DNA of 64,000 nucleotides from Chloroflexi bacterium OHK40 (lineage in GTDB: Bacteria > Chloroflexota > Chloroflexia > Chloroflexales > Chloroflexaceae), in assembly GCA_004367505.1 (NCBI GenBank), contig SFCB01000095.1, positions 1 to 64,000 of the forward strand, read 5' to 3'. The stretch's first letter is position 1. Each line of letters begins with the position of its first letter. Positions 18,070 to 25,399 of the stretch are shown here, piece after piece. The position numbers were made by a program, and so were the translations under genes. The notes under the pieces were generated by a model that ran no database searches, was not told the DNA's origin, and worked only from the letters and a program-made list of their open reading frames with translations.

Positions 18070-19953
18070 TTAGAGAAAGTGCCGTTCCTTCGCCCGCATA
18101 CGCTCCCACTCGGTGCGTTTCTCACGTACGTGTGGGCTGTCGCTCACCTCGGCTACCGGCACGTCCCACCAGCTTTCGTAGCCGGGCACACCTGCGAGCC
18201 GGTCGTTGCGGATGTAGATCAGCGTGGTGCGCTCGCTCGCGCGGGCGGCCCGTAGCGCCGCGACGAATTCGTCGTATGTCGTGCAGCGGATGACATCGGC
18301 GCCGAGGCTCGCGGCATTCGCCGCGAGATCAACTGGTAGCGGCTGCACATCGTCGCCGGCCCGGTCGTCCGGGAGCACGCCTCCCTGTGGGAAGACGAAG
18401 CGCGTGCCGAAGCCGTCCTGGCCGAGCGAGCGACTGAGGGCGCCGATGCTCTTGTAGCCGTCGTTGTCCATAAGCACGACCGTGAGTTTTACGCCCTCCT
18501 GTACGGCCGTGACGAGCTCGCTGCACATCATGAGGTAGGAGCCGTCGCCCACCAGCACGATCACCTCGCGCTCGGGGGCCGCCATCCTGGCACCGAGGCC
18601 ACCAGCGATCTCGTAGCCCATGCACGAGTAGCCGTATTCGAGGTGGTATTGCTTGGGGTGGCGGGTTCGCCAGAGTTTGTGCAGGTCGCCTGGCAAGCTC
18701 CCGGCAGCGCAGACGATGATCGCATCCGGGTCGCCTGCCTCGTTCACTGCGCCGATCAGCTCACCCTGCGTGGGTAGGGGGCTACCACGCACAGCGTAGA
18801 TCCGCGTGACCTCTTCGTCCCAGGCACGTGCCAGTTCTTCGGCCGTGGCCCGGTACGTTCCATCTACCTGCCAGCCGGCCAGAAGCTCGCTCAGTTCCTC
18901 CAGTGTTGCGCGAGCGTCGCCAATCAAGGGGAGCGCCTGGTGCTTTGCGGCGTCGAAGCTGGCAACGTTCAGGTTGATGAAGCGCACGCCTTCGTGCTGG
19001 AATGCCGTCTTCGAGGCGGTGGTGAAGTCGCTGTAGCGGGTGCCGATGCCAATCACCAGGTCGGCGGTACGGGCGACGCGGTTGGCCGCCAGGGTCCCCG
19101 TGGCGCCAATTGCGCCGAGACAGAGGGGATGGTTGTAGGGTAAACTGCCCTTCCCCGCCATGGTCTCGCCTACGGGGATGCCGGTCGTCTCAACGAAGGC
19201 GCGCAGGGCACCAGTGGCCTCGCTATAGATCACCCCACCACCGGCTACGATCAGCGGCCGCGCGCTCTGGCGGATCCACGTTGCGGCTAGCTCCAGGGCC
19301 GCCCGGTCGGGCCGGTTGCGGGGTACCCGCCATACCCGGCGGCGGAAGAGGGCGGACGGGTAGTCGTACGCCTCGGTCTGCACGTCCTGGGGCAAACACA
19401 GCACCACGGCGCCGGTCTCGGCCGGGTCGGTGAGCACACGCATGGCCGCAGGCAGCGCGCTGAGCAGCTGATCGGGACGGTTGATCCGGTCCCAGTAGCG
19501 GCTCACTGGCTTGAAGCAGTCGTTGACCGAGAGATCCTGCGAGCCCTCATGCTCGAGCTGCTGGAGCACCGGGGCCACATTGCGACGGGCGAAGCTATCA
19601 CCCGGGAGAAGCAGCACCGGCACGCGGTTGATCGTAGCGGTGGCCGCGCCGGTAACCATGTTGGTGGCACCGGGGCCGATCGAACTGGTGCAGACCATGG
19701 TCTGCAAGCGGTTCTTGACCCGGGCGTAGGCGATCGCGGCATGGACCATAGCCTGCTCGTTGCGAGCCTGGTAGTAGCGTAGCCCGGGCGTCTGCTGGAG
19801 GGCCTGGCCGATGCCGGCGACATTGCCGTGGCCGAAGATGCCGAAGCATCCGGCGAAGAGGGGCGCTTCCACACCGTCACGCTCGCTGTATTGCGTGGTG
19901 AGGAAGCGGATGAGTGCCTGGGCCATCGTCAGGCGGATCGTCTCCTCGGGCAT
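18070..19953 (-). CDS. iolD: Trihydroxycyclohexane-1,2-dione hydrolase
   Basis: A 627-residue thiamine-diphosphate enzyme that opens the cyclohexane ring in inositol catabolism. The N-terminal pyrimidine-binding domain includes YQARNEQAMVHAA with the catalytic Glu. The C-terminal domain has the GDGSYLM metal-binding motif, followed about 25 residues later by LMDNDGYKSIG. Length and the PLFAGCFGIFGHGNVAGIGQ opening match IolD rather than acetolactate synthase. The ATG at 19953 has AAAGGAG upstream, and a longer in-frame extension to 20133 is not coding-like. It sits between iolC and the transporter genes. Confidence 0.94.
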   Translation of the reverse strand: MPEETIRLTMAQALIRFLTTQYSERDGVEAPLFAGCFGIFGHGNVAGIGQALQQTPGLRYYQARNEQAMVHAAIAYARVKNRLQTMVCTSSIGPGATNMVTGAATATINRVPVLLLPGDSFARRNVAPVLQQLEHEGSQDLSVNDCFKPVSRYWDRINRPDQLLSALPAAMRVLTDPAETGAVVLCLPQDVQTEAYDYPSALFRRRVWRVPRNRPDRAALELAATWIRQSARPLIVAGGGVIYSEATGALRAFVETTGIPVGETMAGKGSLPYNHPLCLGAIGATGTLAANRVARTADLVIGIGTRYSDFTTASKTAFQHEGVRFINLNVASFDAAKHQALPLIGDARATLEELSELLAGWQVDGTYRATAEELARAWDEEVTRIYAVRGSPLPTQGELIGAVNEAGDPDAIIVCAAGSLPGDLHKLWRTRHPKQYHLEYGYSCMGYEIAGGLGARMAAPEREVIVLVGDGSYLMMCSELVTAVQEGVKLTVVLMDNDGYKSIGALSRSLGQDGFGTRFVFPQGGVLPDDRAGDDVQPLPVDLAANAASLGADVIRCTTYDEFVAALRAARASERTTLIYIRNDRLAGVPGYESWWDVPVAEVSDSPHVREKRTEWERMRAKERHFL

Positions 19954-20178
19954 GGATGCTCCTTTCGTTAGGCACGGTTTCAGGCCGCTTGACCGTCCGG
20001 GTGCATCCAGGGCTTGCTGCTGCCGCTCCCCTGTCCCCTGGACCTGGTTCCTGTATCCTTGCCTGAACGCGATAACCGTGAACCAGGTACCGGAGCACCG
20101 TGCGCGACGTGCGTTCTGCGGTGCTCTAGCCACCCGTAGCGGATCTTCCCAATGCCCCGGGGTCTGGTAATGGATAGC

Positions 20179-21204
20179 CTAGAGGCCCCCACGCTCGGCC
20201 ACGAAAGCCATCACCTCGGCGAGGGTCGGGGTAAAGTTGGCACAGCCATGGCGGGTGACAACAATGGCTCCGCATGCGTTGCCGAGGCGTGCCGCCTTGC
20301 GCCAGTCCCAGCCGTGCAAGTGGCCGTAGAGGGCACCGGCGGCGAAGGCATCGCCCGCACCGAGAATGTTGGCCACCTCCACGGGAAAGCCCGGGGCGTC
20401 GAACTGCTCGATCTGGCCGCGCTCGTCGCGCAGGTGCACCCGGGCGCCGTGCTCGCCACGCTTCTGGAGTAACACGTGGGGGCCGTAGCTGAGCAGCATG
20501 CGCACAGCCGTGTCTACATCGCCGGCCACGCGGGTATCGGAAACTTGCGAGTGGCTCAGGTGGATCGCCCCGACATCGGTGAGCAGCGCGGCGTTGAGCT
20601 CGTCCTCGGTGCCGATCACGATGTCTACCAGAGGGAGCGCACTGCGGATGGCAACCCCGAACGCGCGTGGGTCGTGCCACTGGTCGGGACGAAAGTCCAG
20701 GTCGAGGGCAACCGTCGCACCGGCCGCGCAGGCCTGCTCGGCGGCGAAGAGCGTAGCGCTGCGGCTCGGATCTTTGCTCAAGCCCGTGCCGGAGATCAGC
20801 AGCGTACGGCAGTGGGCTACGGGCGCGGCCAGTACATCGTCAATCGTCAGCTCGATGTCGGCGCAATTGTCGCGGTAGTACGTGAGCGGAAAGCGGTCGG
20901 GCGGCTCGATGCCGAGCAGCACGGCGCTGGAGCGGCGCCCCGGCTTGGTGGGAATGTAGGCCGTCTCGACACCCTCGCGGCGCAGGAAGCCAAGAATGAA
21001 TGCCCCTACCGGATCGGGGCCGACAGCGGTGAGCAGGGCAGTGCGTAGCCCGAGCCGGCGCGCGCCAACGGCGATATTGGTCGGGCAGCCGCCCACATAG
21101 GCTGCAAAGCTGGTGATCGCCTCGAAGGGCGCGCCAATATCGTTCGCGTACAGGTCGATCGATGAGCGACCCATGCTGAGAAGATCGTAACTCTCTGGCG
21201 CCAT
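20179..21204 (-). CDS. iolC: 5-dehydro-2-deoxygluconokinase
   Basis: A 341-residue PfkB/ribokinase-family sugar kinase. It has the N-terminal GGCPTNIAVGARRLG signature and the C-terminal NILGAGDAFAAGALYG motif, whose Asp is the catalytic base. The opening YDLLSMGRSSIDLYANDIG is characteristic of IolC, which phosphorylates 2-deoxy-5-keto-gluconate. It ends without the DUF2090 aldolase extension that some IolC proteins carry. The start has GGAGGAAGG upstream. The 225-base gap downstream (19954-20178) holds a copy of the short CCCCTGTCCCCT repeat and no gene that I can see. Confidence 0.93.
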   Translation of the reverse strand: MAPESYDLLSMGRSSIDLYANDIGAPFEAITSFAAYVGGCPTNIAVGARRLGLRTALLTAVGPDPVGAFILGFLRREGVETAYIPTKPGRRSSAVLLGIEPPDRFPLTYYRDNCADIELTIDDVLAAPVAHCRTLLISGTGLSKDPSRSATLFAAEQACAAGATVALDLDFRPDQWHDPRAFGVAIRSALPLVDIVIGTEDELNAALLTDVGAIHLSHSQVSDTRVAGDVDTAVRMLLSYGPHVLLQKRGEHGARVHLRDERGQIEQFDAPGFPVEVANILGAGDAFAAGALYGHLHGWDWRKAARLGNACGAIVVTRHGCANFTPTLAEVMAFVAERGGL

Positions 21205-21243
21205 CGGGCCCTTCCTCCTTACATGTTCGGGCGGGGCAAAGCA

Positions 21244-22146
21244 TCATGATCCTGTCAACGGGTAGATCGGTACCCGCTGATCGACGCCCTGGTAGCGCTC
21301 CTTTACCCAGGTGTGCTGCGGGTCGTCGCTGTTCGCCAGCGATTGGGCACTGCCCGCGAGTACATTCAGGTAGTAGGTGGTGTAGCCGGGGGCGCTCACG
21401 ACGGGGTGGTAGCCCTCGGGAACGAGCACAACATCGTTGTGGCGAGCCAGGAGCAATGCGTCGATCGGGTAGCCGGCCCGGTGCAGCGGCGAGCTCTCGT
21501 CGGTGTAGATGCGCTGGTAGGCGAAGCCACCGGGCGGGTTGATACGATAGAAGTAGATCTCTTCCAGATCGGCCTCGATCAAGGTGCCATCGGGCCCCTC
21601 GCGATGGACGTCATGCTTGTGGGGTGGGTAGCTCGACCAGTTGCCGCCAGGCGTGTAGACTTCCACCACCACCAGGCGCTGGCAGGGGAACCCAGGCGGG
21701 ATGATCCCGTTGATCTGCCGCGTGACATTGTCGCCGCCACGGATCTCAACCGATACCTCGGCGGGTGTGACCAGAAGGGGCGGATGGTCGAGCGTTGCGG
21801 GCGCACTGGCAACGGCAAGCTCTAGCGGGCTGAGTGCCCGCAGCTCGAATGTGGTGCCGGGTGGGAGATAGAGAGCGTGGGGTAGCCCGGCGAAGACGTC
21901 TGGGCGGCCGCCCAACTCGGGCCAGATGCCACGGTTCGAGCTGATAGCCGCGCGCCCACCCAGTGGTACCAGCGCCATCTCGTGCTTGTCGGTTGCGCTC
22001 TGCCAATGCTCGCCAGGCGCGAGGCGCCGCACCTCAAAGTGTACATAATCCCATCCGGCGTCATCGGCGCTCACGGCCGTCACCACCTGGGGATCGGCGT
22101 AAGTACGGGGCCGCACGAGCAGATTCGCAGCGATGTACTGGCGCAT
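21244..22146 (-). CDS. iolB: 5-deoxy-glucuronate isomerase
   Basis: A 300-residue double cupin. The C-terminal cupin has the metal-ligand region SSYPPHKHDVHREG with three histidines, followed by LEEIYFYRINPPGGFAYQR with a Glu and a His-rich end, EGYHPV. IolB converts 5-deoxy-glucuronate, the IolD product, to 2-deoxy-5-keto-gluconate for IolC. The start at 22146 is chosen for the AGAGGTGG upstream. It lies between the first dehydrogenase gene (10-base gap) and iolC. Confidence 0.93.
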   Translation of the reverse strand: MRQYIAANLLVRPRTYADPQVVTAVSADDAGWDYVHFEVRRLAPGEHWQSATDKHEMALVPLGGRAAISSNRGIWPELGGRPDVFAGLPHALYLPPGTTFELRALSPLELAVASAPATLDHPPLLVTPAEVSVEIRGGDNVTRQINGIIPPGFPCQRLVVVEVYTPGGNWSSYPPHKHDVHREGPDGTLIEADLEEIYFYRINPPGGFAYQRIYTDESSPLHRAGYPIDALLLARHNDVVLVPEGYHPVVSAPGYTTYYLNVLAGSAQSLANSDDPQHTWVKERYQGVDQRVPIYPLTGS

Positions 22147-22156
22147 ACACCACCTC

Positions 22157-23176
22157 TCAGGCGAACTCAGCAAGGTTCACCGGCGTGCCGCTCTGGCGGG
22201 CTGAGTGGGTGGCGGCGAGCCCGATGCGAAACGCGGCGAGGGCATCAGCACCGCCCACGGCGGGATCGCGGCCCTGTTGCACACACTCGACGAAGTGCTG
22301 GAGCTGTGCCTGGTAGGCGGGGCCGAAACGCTCCTGCAGGTAGGGTGCTACATCTGTCTGCGCGCCTTCACGGGTGAGCAGCACCACAGGGAGGTGCTGG
22401 TGGCGACCAACCAGCACGGCGCCAGCGGAGCCGAGCACTTCGGTGCGGATGTCGTAGCCGTAAAAGGCGTTGCGGCTGAGTTCGACGTTGCCAAGCGCGC
22501 CGGACGTGAAGCGCAGGTTGATGCAGGCGTTATCAATATCGCCCACAGCGCGGAGGGTGTCGCACACCAGGAGCGTACCTTCGGCGCTCACCCGCTCGAC
22601 CTCGGCACCCATTAGCCAGCGGGCCAGGTCGAAATCGTGGATGCCCATATCGAGGATGAGCCCACCACTGCGCGTGGGGTCGGCAAAGGCCGGATCGGGG
22701 CAGAAAGGGTCGCGACCGATCGCCTTGAACGTGACAGGGGTGCCGATGCGACCGTCGGCGATCAGCGTGGCGGCGCGCTGGTAGGCTGCATCAAAGCGGC
22801 GCATGAAGCCCACCTGGAGCGGCACACGAGCGCGGCTCACCGCGGCAAGGGCGGCATGGGTGTCGGCCAGGGTGAGCGCGAGGGGTTTCTCGCAGAAGAT
22901 CGCCTTCCCGGCGTCGGCCGCCGCAGTAACGATGGCGGCGTGTGTGCTGGTTGGCGAGGCGATCACTACGGCATCCAGGCCGGGTAGCGCGAGGGCTTCG
23001 TCAACACTGGTGAGTGCGTGAGGGGGTGCAAAGAGAGCCCGGGCGCGGGCGAGGGCTTCGGGGTTTGCCTCAACCACAGCGAAGAGGCGAGCGCCCACCA
23101 CGCTGGTGTGCAGCGTTTGCGCATAGATCTGGCCCATGCGGCCCATGCCGATCACGGCGATGTTGAGGGGTGCCAT
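22157..23176 (-). CDS. Inositol 2-dehydrogenase-like oxidoreductase, proximal copy
   Basis: A 339-residue Gfo/Idh/MocA oxidoreductase: Rossmann loop IAVIGMGRMGQIYAQTL, catalytic Lys in IFCEKPLALT, and HDFDLARWLMG in the substrate domain. It is the first gene of the inositol operon. It shares the fold and many motifs with the distal copy at 11348-12364, but the two have diverged, so they probably take different inositol isomers or act in opposite directions. The ATG at 23176 starts the Rossmann fold directly; an in-frame extension to 23251 is not credible. Confidence 0.88.
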   Translation of the reverse strand: MAPLNIAVIGMGRMGQIYAQTLHTSVVGARLFAVVEANPEALARARALFAPPHALTSVDEALALPGLDAVVIASPTSTHAAIVTAAADAGKAIFCEKPLALTLADTHAALAAVSRARVPLQVGFMRRFDAAYQRAATLIADGRIGTPVTFKAIGRDPFCPDPAFADPTRSGGLILDMGIHDFDLARWLMGAEVERVSAEGTLLVCDTLRAVGDIDNACINLRFTSGALGNVELSRNAFYGYDIRTEVLGSAGAVLVGRHQHLPVVLLTREGAQTDVAPYLQERFGPAYQAQLQHFVECVQQGRDPAVGGADALAAFRIGLAATHSARQSGTPVNLAEFA

Positions 23177-23589
23177 CACTGGCGTTGCCTTTCGCTCGCA
23201 CTGAGGTGAAAATCCGATAGCCGATAGGGCCGCAGCGCACGGTGGCCACACGGAGCCGGTGTTACCCAGCCTTACAATCTACGCACACTAACCCTGGCTG
23301 GTACTACACGATGATGGGCCAGGGCGCTGGAAGATCTGAAGGCTAGCTCAAGGGGAGCCTGTCTGGCGAGTAGCCAACACGGATCCATGGCCGTGTGCGG
23401 ACCTGCCGCCGGCGCCCGTTTCCGTGTTCGAACCGCCAACCTGTGTGTGCGTTCAGTCCACCGAATTCACAAAGGGCTTCGCAGGCCGGTAGGTCGCAGC
23501 TTCAGCCGCCAGGCATGCCGGACACCTGGGTTCTGCGATGGTGCGCCGCTCTGGTAGAGCGTCTGGACGCCGCACGATTGGTGTGAGGG
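23177..23589 (-). other. Inositol operon leader and intergenic region
   Basis: This 413-base gap has no gene that I can support. It should contain the inositol operon promoter, but I cannot pick a convincing -35/-10 pair. A weak partial match (ACACGAT, 23306-23312) to the core of the LacI operator near 24740 is present. At 23481-23520 it carries one copy of a palindromic dispersed element with the core GCTTCAGCCGCC. Confidence 0.4.
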
Positions 23590-24624
23590 TCACTGGTTTC
23601 TGTCCGGCGGGCCAGTGCTAGCACGCAAGGTGAGATCGGGTTTAAGCACGGCGCTTGTCACTGGCTGACCAGCAAGGAGGCGGTGGAGCATCTGCATTGC
23701 GCGGCGGCCAAGCTCGAGACGAGGCTGGGCCACTGTGGTGAGCGGTGGCTCCACGTACTGTGCGGTCGCGATATCGTCGAACCCTACCAGGCTAAGGTGT
23801 TTCGGCACGGAAAGGCCATGGGCGCGGGCCGACTGCAGAGCCCCGATCGCCAGCATATCGTTGTAACAGAATACGGCGGTGGGTCTGAGTGGCAGCAGGC
23901 GCGTGAGGGCGGCAGCGCCGAGCGGCACATCGTCAGCCTCGGGGCCAGGGTCGGCCTGGGCCACCACGGTGAGAGCCGGGTCGGGCGTGATGCCGGCCGC
24001 GCGCAGCGCATCGATGTAGGCGGCGTGGCGACGCTCGTTGGAGAAGGGGCGGTTCGAGACGCCGATGTACGCGATCCGGCGGTGGCCGATGGTGAGTAGG
24101 TGGCGCATCGCCAGGTGCGCGCCGGCGTAGTCGTCAATCAATACACTTGTAAGTGCGTGACCGCCCGTACTGGCCTGACTATTCACCACCACAATCGGGA
24201 GGCGCGTGCGGCGCAGGCGCTCGCGGTGGTGGGCCTCGATCCGCGAGGAAATCACGATAATCCCATCCACCTGGCGGCGCCGGAAGGTCTCGATCGCGGC
24301 CAGTTCCTGCATCGGATCGCCGTAGGTGGCGCTGAGAAATACGCTCAGACCAGCGGGGCGGGCCGTCTCCTCCACACCCTTGGTCACATCGGCGTAGAAC
24401 GGGTCGGCGATAGTGGTGACGACGAGCCCGATCGTATTGGTGCGGCGCTCCTTGAGGCTCTGGGCAATCGCGTTGGGTACGTAGCCCATCTCGCTGGCAA
24501 TCTGCTGCACTCGCGCGCGTACCTCCGCGCTGATCAGCGGGCTGTCGCGTAGAGCCCGCGAGACGGTGCTGTGCGAGACGTTGGCGGCACGGGCGATATC
24601 GGCGATCGAGATGGAACGGCTCAC
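23590..24624 (-). CDS. LacI-family transcriptional regulator
   Basis: A 344-residue LacI/GalR protein. Its helix-turn-helix is ISIADIARAANVSHSTVSRA at residues 5-24, followed by the hinge region NAIAQSLKERRTNTIGLVV and a sugar-binding domain with GIIVISSR and VGFDDIATAQYVEPPLTT. The GTG at 24624 is the preferred start since it begins the helix-turn-helix domain and has GAGG upstream. It is transcribed toward the inositol operon, whose first gene starts 414 bases on, and follows the diol dehydratase operon. It has its own promoter with two identical operator-like sites, so it is probably autoregulated and most likely controls the inositol operon. Confidence 0.9.
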   Translation of the reverse strand: MSRSISIADIARAANVSHSTVSRALRDSPLISAEVRARVQQIASEMGYVPNAIAQSLKERRTNTIGLVVTTIADPFYADVTKGVEETARPAGLSVFLSATYGDPMQELAAIETFRRRQVDGIIVISSRIEAHHRERLRRTRLPIVVVNSQASTGGHALTSVLIDDYAGAHLAMRHLLTIGHRRIAYIGVSNRPFSNERRHAAYIDALRAAGITPDPALTVVAQADPGPEADDVPLGAAALTRLLPLRPTAVFCYNDMLAIGALQSARAHGLSVPKHLSLVGFDDIATAQYVEPPLTTVAQPRLELGRRAMQMLHRLLAGQPVTSAVLKPDLTLRASTGPPDRNQ

Positions 24625-24653
24625 GGCGGCCTCGCGGGTGCGGCGCTGCACAC

Positions 24654-24669
24654 CTGCACACCTGTGCAG
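24654..24669. promoter_or_regulatory. Perfect palindrome upstream of lacI-type gene
   Basis: CTGCACA-CC-TGTGCAG is a 16-base perfect inverted repeat 30 bases before the GTG start. It shares the GCACA core with the operators at 24696 and 24740 and may be a third, stronger binding site. Confidence 0.5.
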
Positions 24670-24695
24670 GCGACTCACAATCCGGGAGCGGGTAA

Positions 24696-24785
24696 TGCAA
24701 TCGTGTGCATCAATGCACTGGTATTATAGGTTTCATTCGTGCAATCGTGTGCAGTAAAGATACAACAGGAGCGCTCCTTTGTCAA
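24696..24785 (-). promoter_or_regulatory. lacI-type gene promoter with paired operators
   Basis: On the minus strand TTGACA (24785-24780) and TATCTT (24762-24757) are exactly 17 bases apart. The spacer contains the perfect palindrome AGGAGCGCTCCT (24766-24777). Directly after the -10 lies TGCACACGATTGCA (24753-24740), and an identical copy lies at 24709-24696, 44 bases further. Two identical sites at about +1 and +45 are what an autoregulated LacI protein would use. Confidence 0.75.
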
Positions 24786-24895
24786 GACCCCTTTCGCGCT
24801 TGAGCACCGGGCCGTTCGGGCATGGGAGATCTAAGAGCGTGAAGGCCTCCCCGCAATTCCACCCTCGATACCCAACCGGCGAGATTGGAAAAGCA

Positions 24896-25303
24896 CTAGG
24901 CTTTCCGCAGCAATCCCCGCTGGAGGTAGACAGCGGCCGCCTCGCGAATGAAGCCGGCACAGCGGTGCGCGCTGTACTCGCGCTCCAGAAGCTCGGCCAG
25001 TGCCAGTAGCTCGGCATGGGTGGCCCGGCCTGGCCGTAGCCTGTCGTAGATGCGTAGCACCTCGGTGTTTGGCACCGCTGTCAACTCGGCAGCACGGGCC
25101 AGGTTCTCCGCTAGCTGGGGGTAGCCGGCCCGTCGCGCCACCTCGGCCTGGGCCAGCAACGTGGCGGCGCTGATCCGGGTATCGGCGATCGTTAGCTCGC
25201 CTGCGTCCAGGGCCGCCTCGGTTATCTCGTTGAGCGGGCGCCCGCTCGCGGCCCGCAACGTGCCGGCGGCGTGCTCCCGTAAAGGATAAGGGAGATCTTC
25301 CAT
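24896..25303 (-). CDS. pduE: Diol/glycerol dehydratase small subunit
   Basis: A 135-residue helical protein matching the gamma subunit of B12-dependent propanediol and glycerol dehydratases. It has the early YPLREHA and PLNEITEAAL segments, then DTRISAATLLAQAEVARRAG, QLAENLARAAELTAVPN and the C-terminal FIREAAAVYLQRGLLRKA. It lies 96 bases after the fused large-medium subunit gene on the same strand. The enzyme turns 1,2-propanediol into propionaldehyde or glycerol into 3-hydroxypropionaldehyde. Confidence 0.93.
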   Translation of the reverse strand: MEDLPYPLREHAAGTLRAASGRPLNEITEAALDAGELTIADTRISAATLLAQAEVARRAGYPQLAENLARAAELTAVPNTEVLRIYDRLRPGRATHAELLALAELLEREYSAHRCAGFIREAAAVYLQRGLLRKA

Positions 25304-25399
25304 ATGCTCACATCTCTATCAGGGGACAGGGCACTGGAACAGGGGACAGGGAGTGGTAGGGGTCATGCCTTTGCGCCTTTTGTGTGAGACCCTTCGTAG

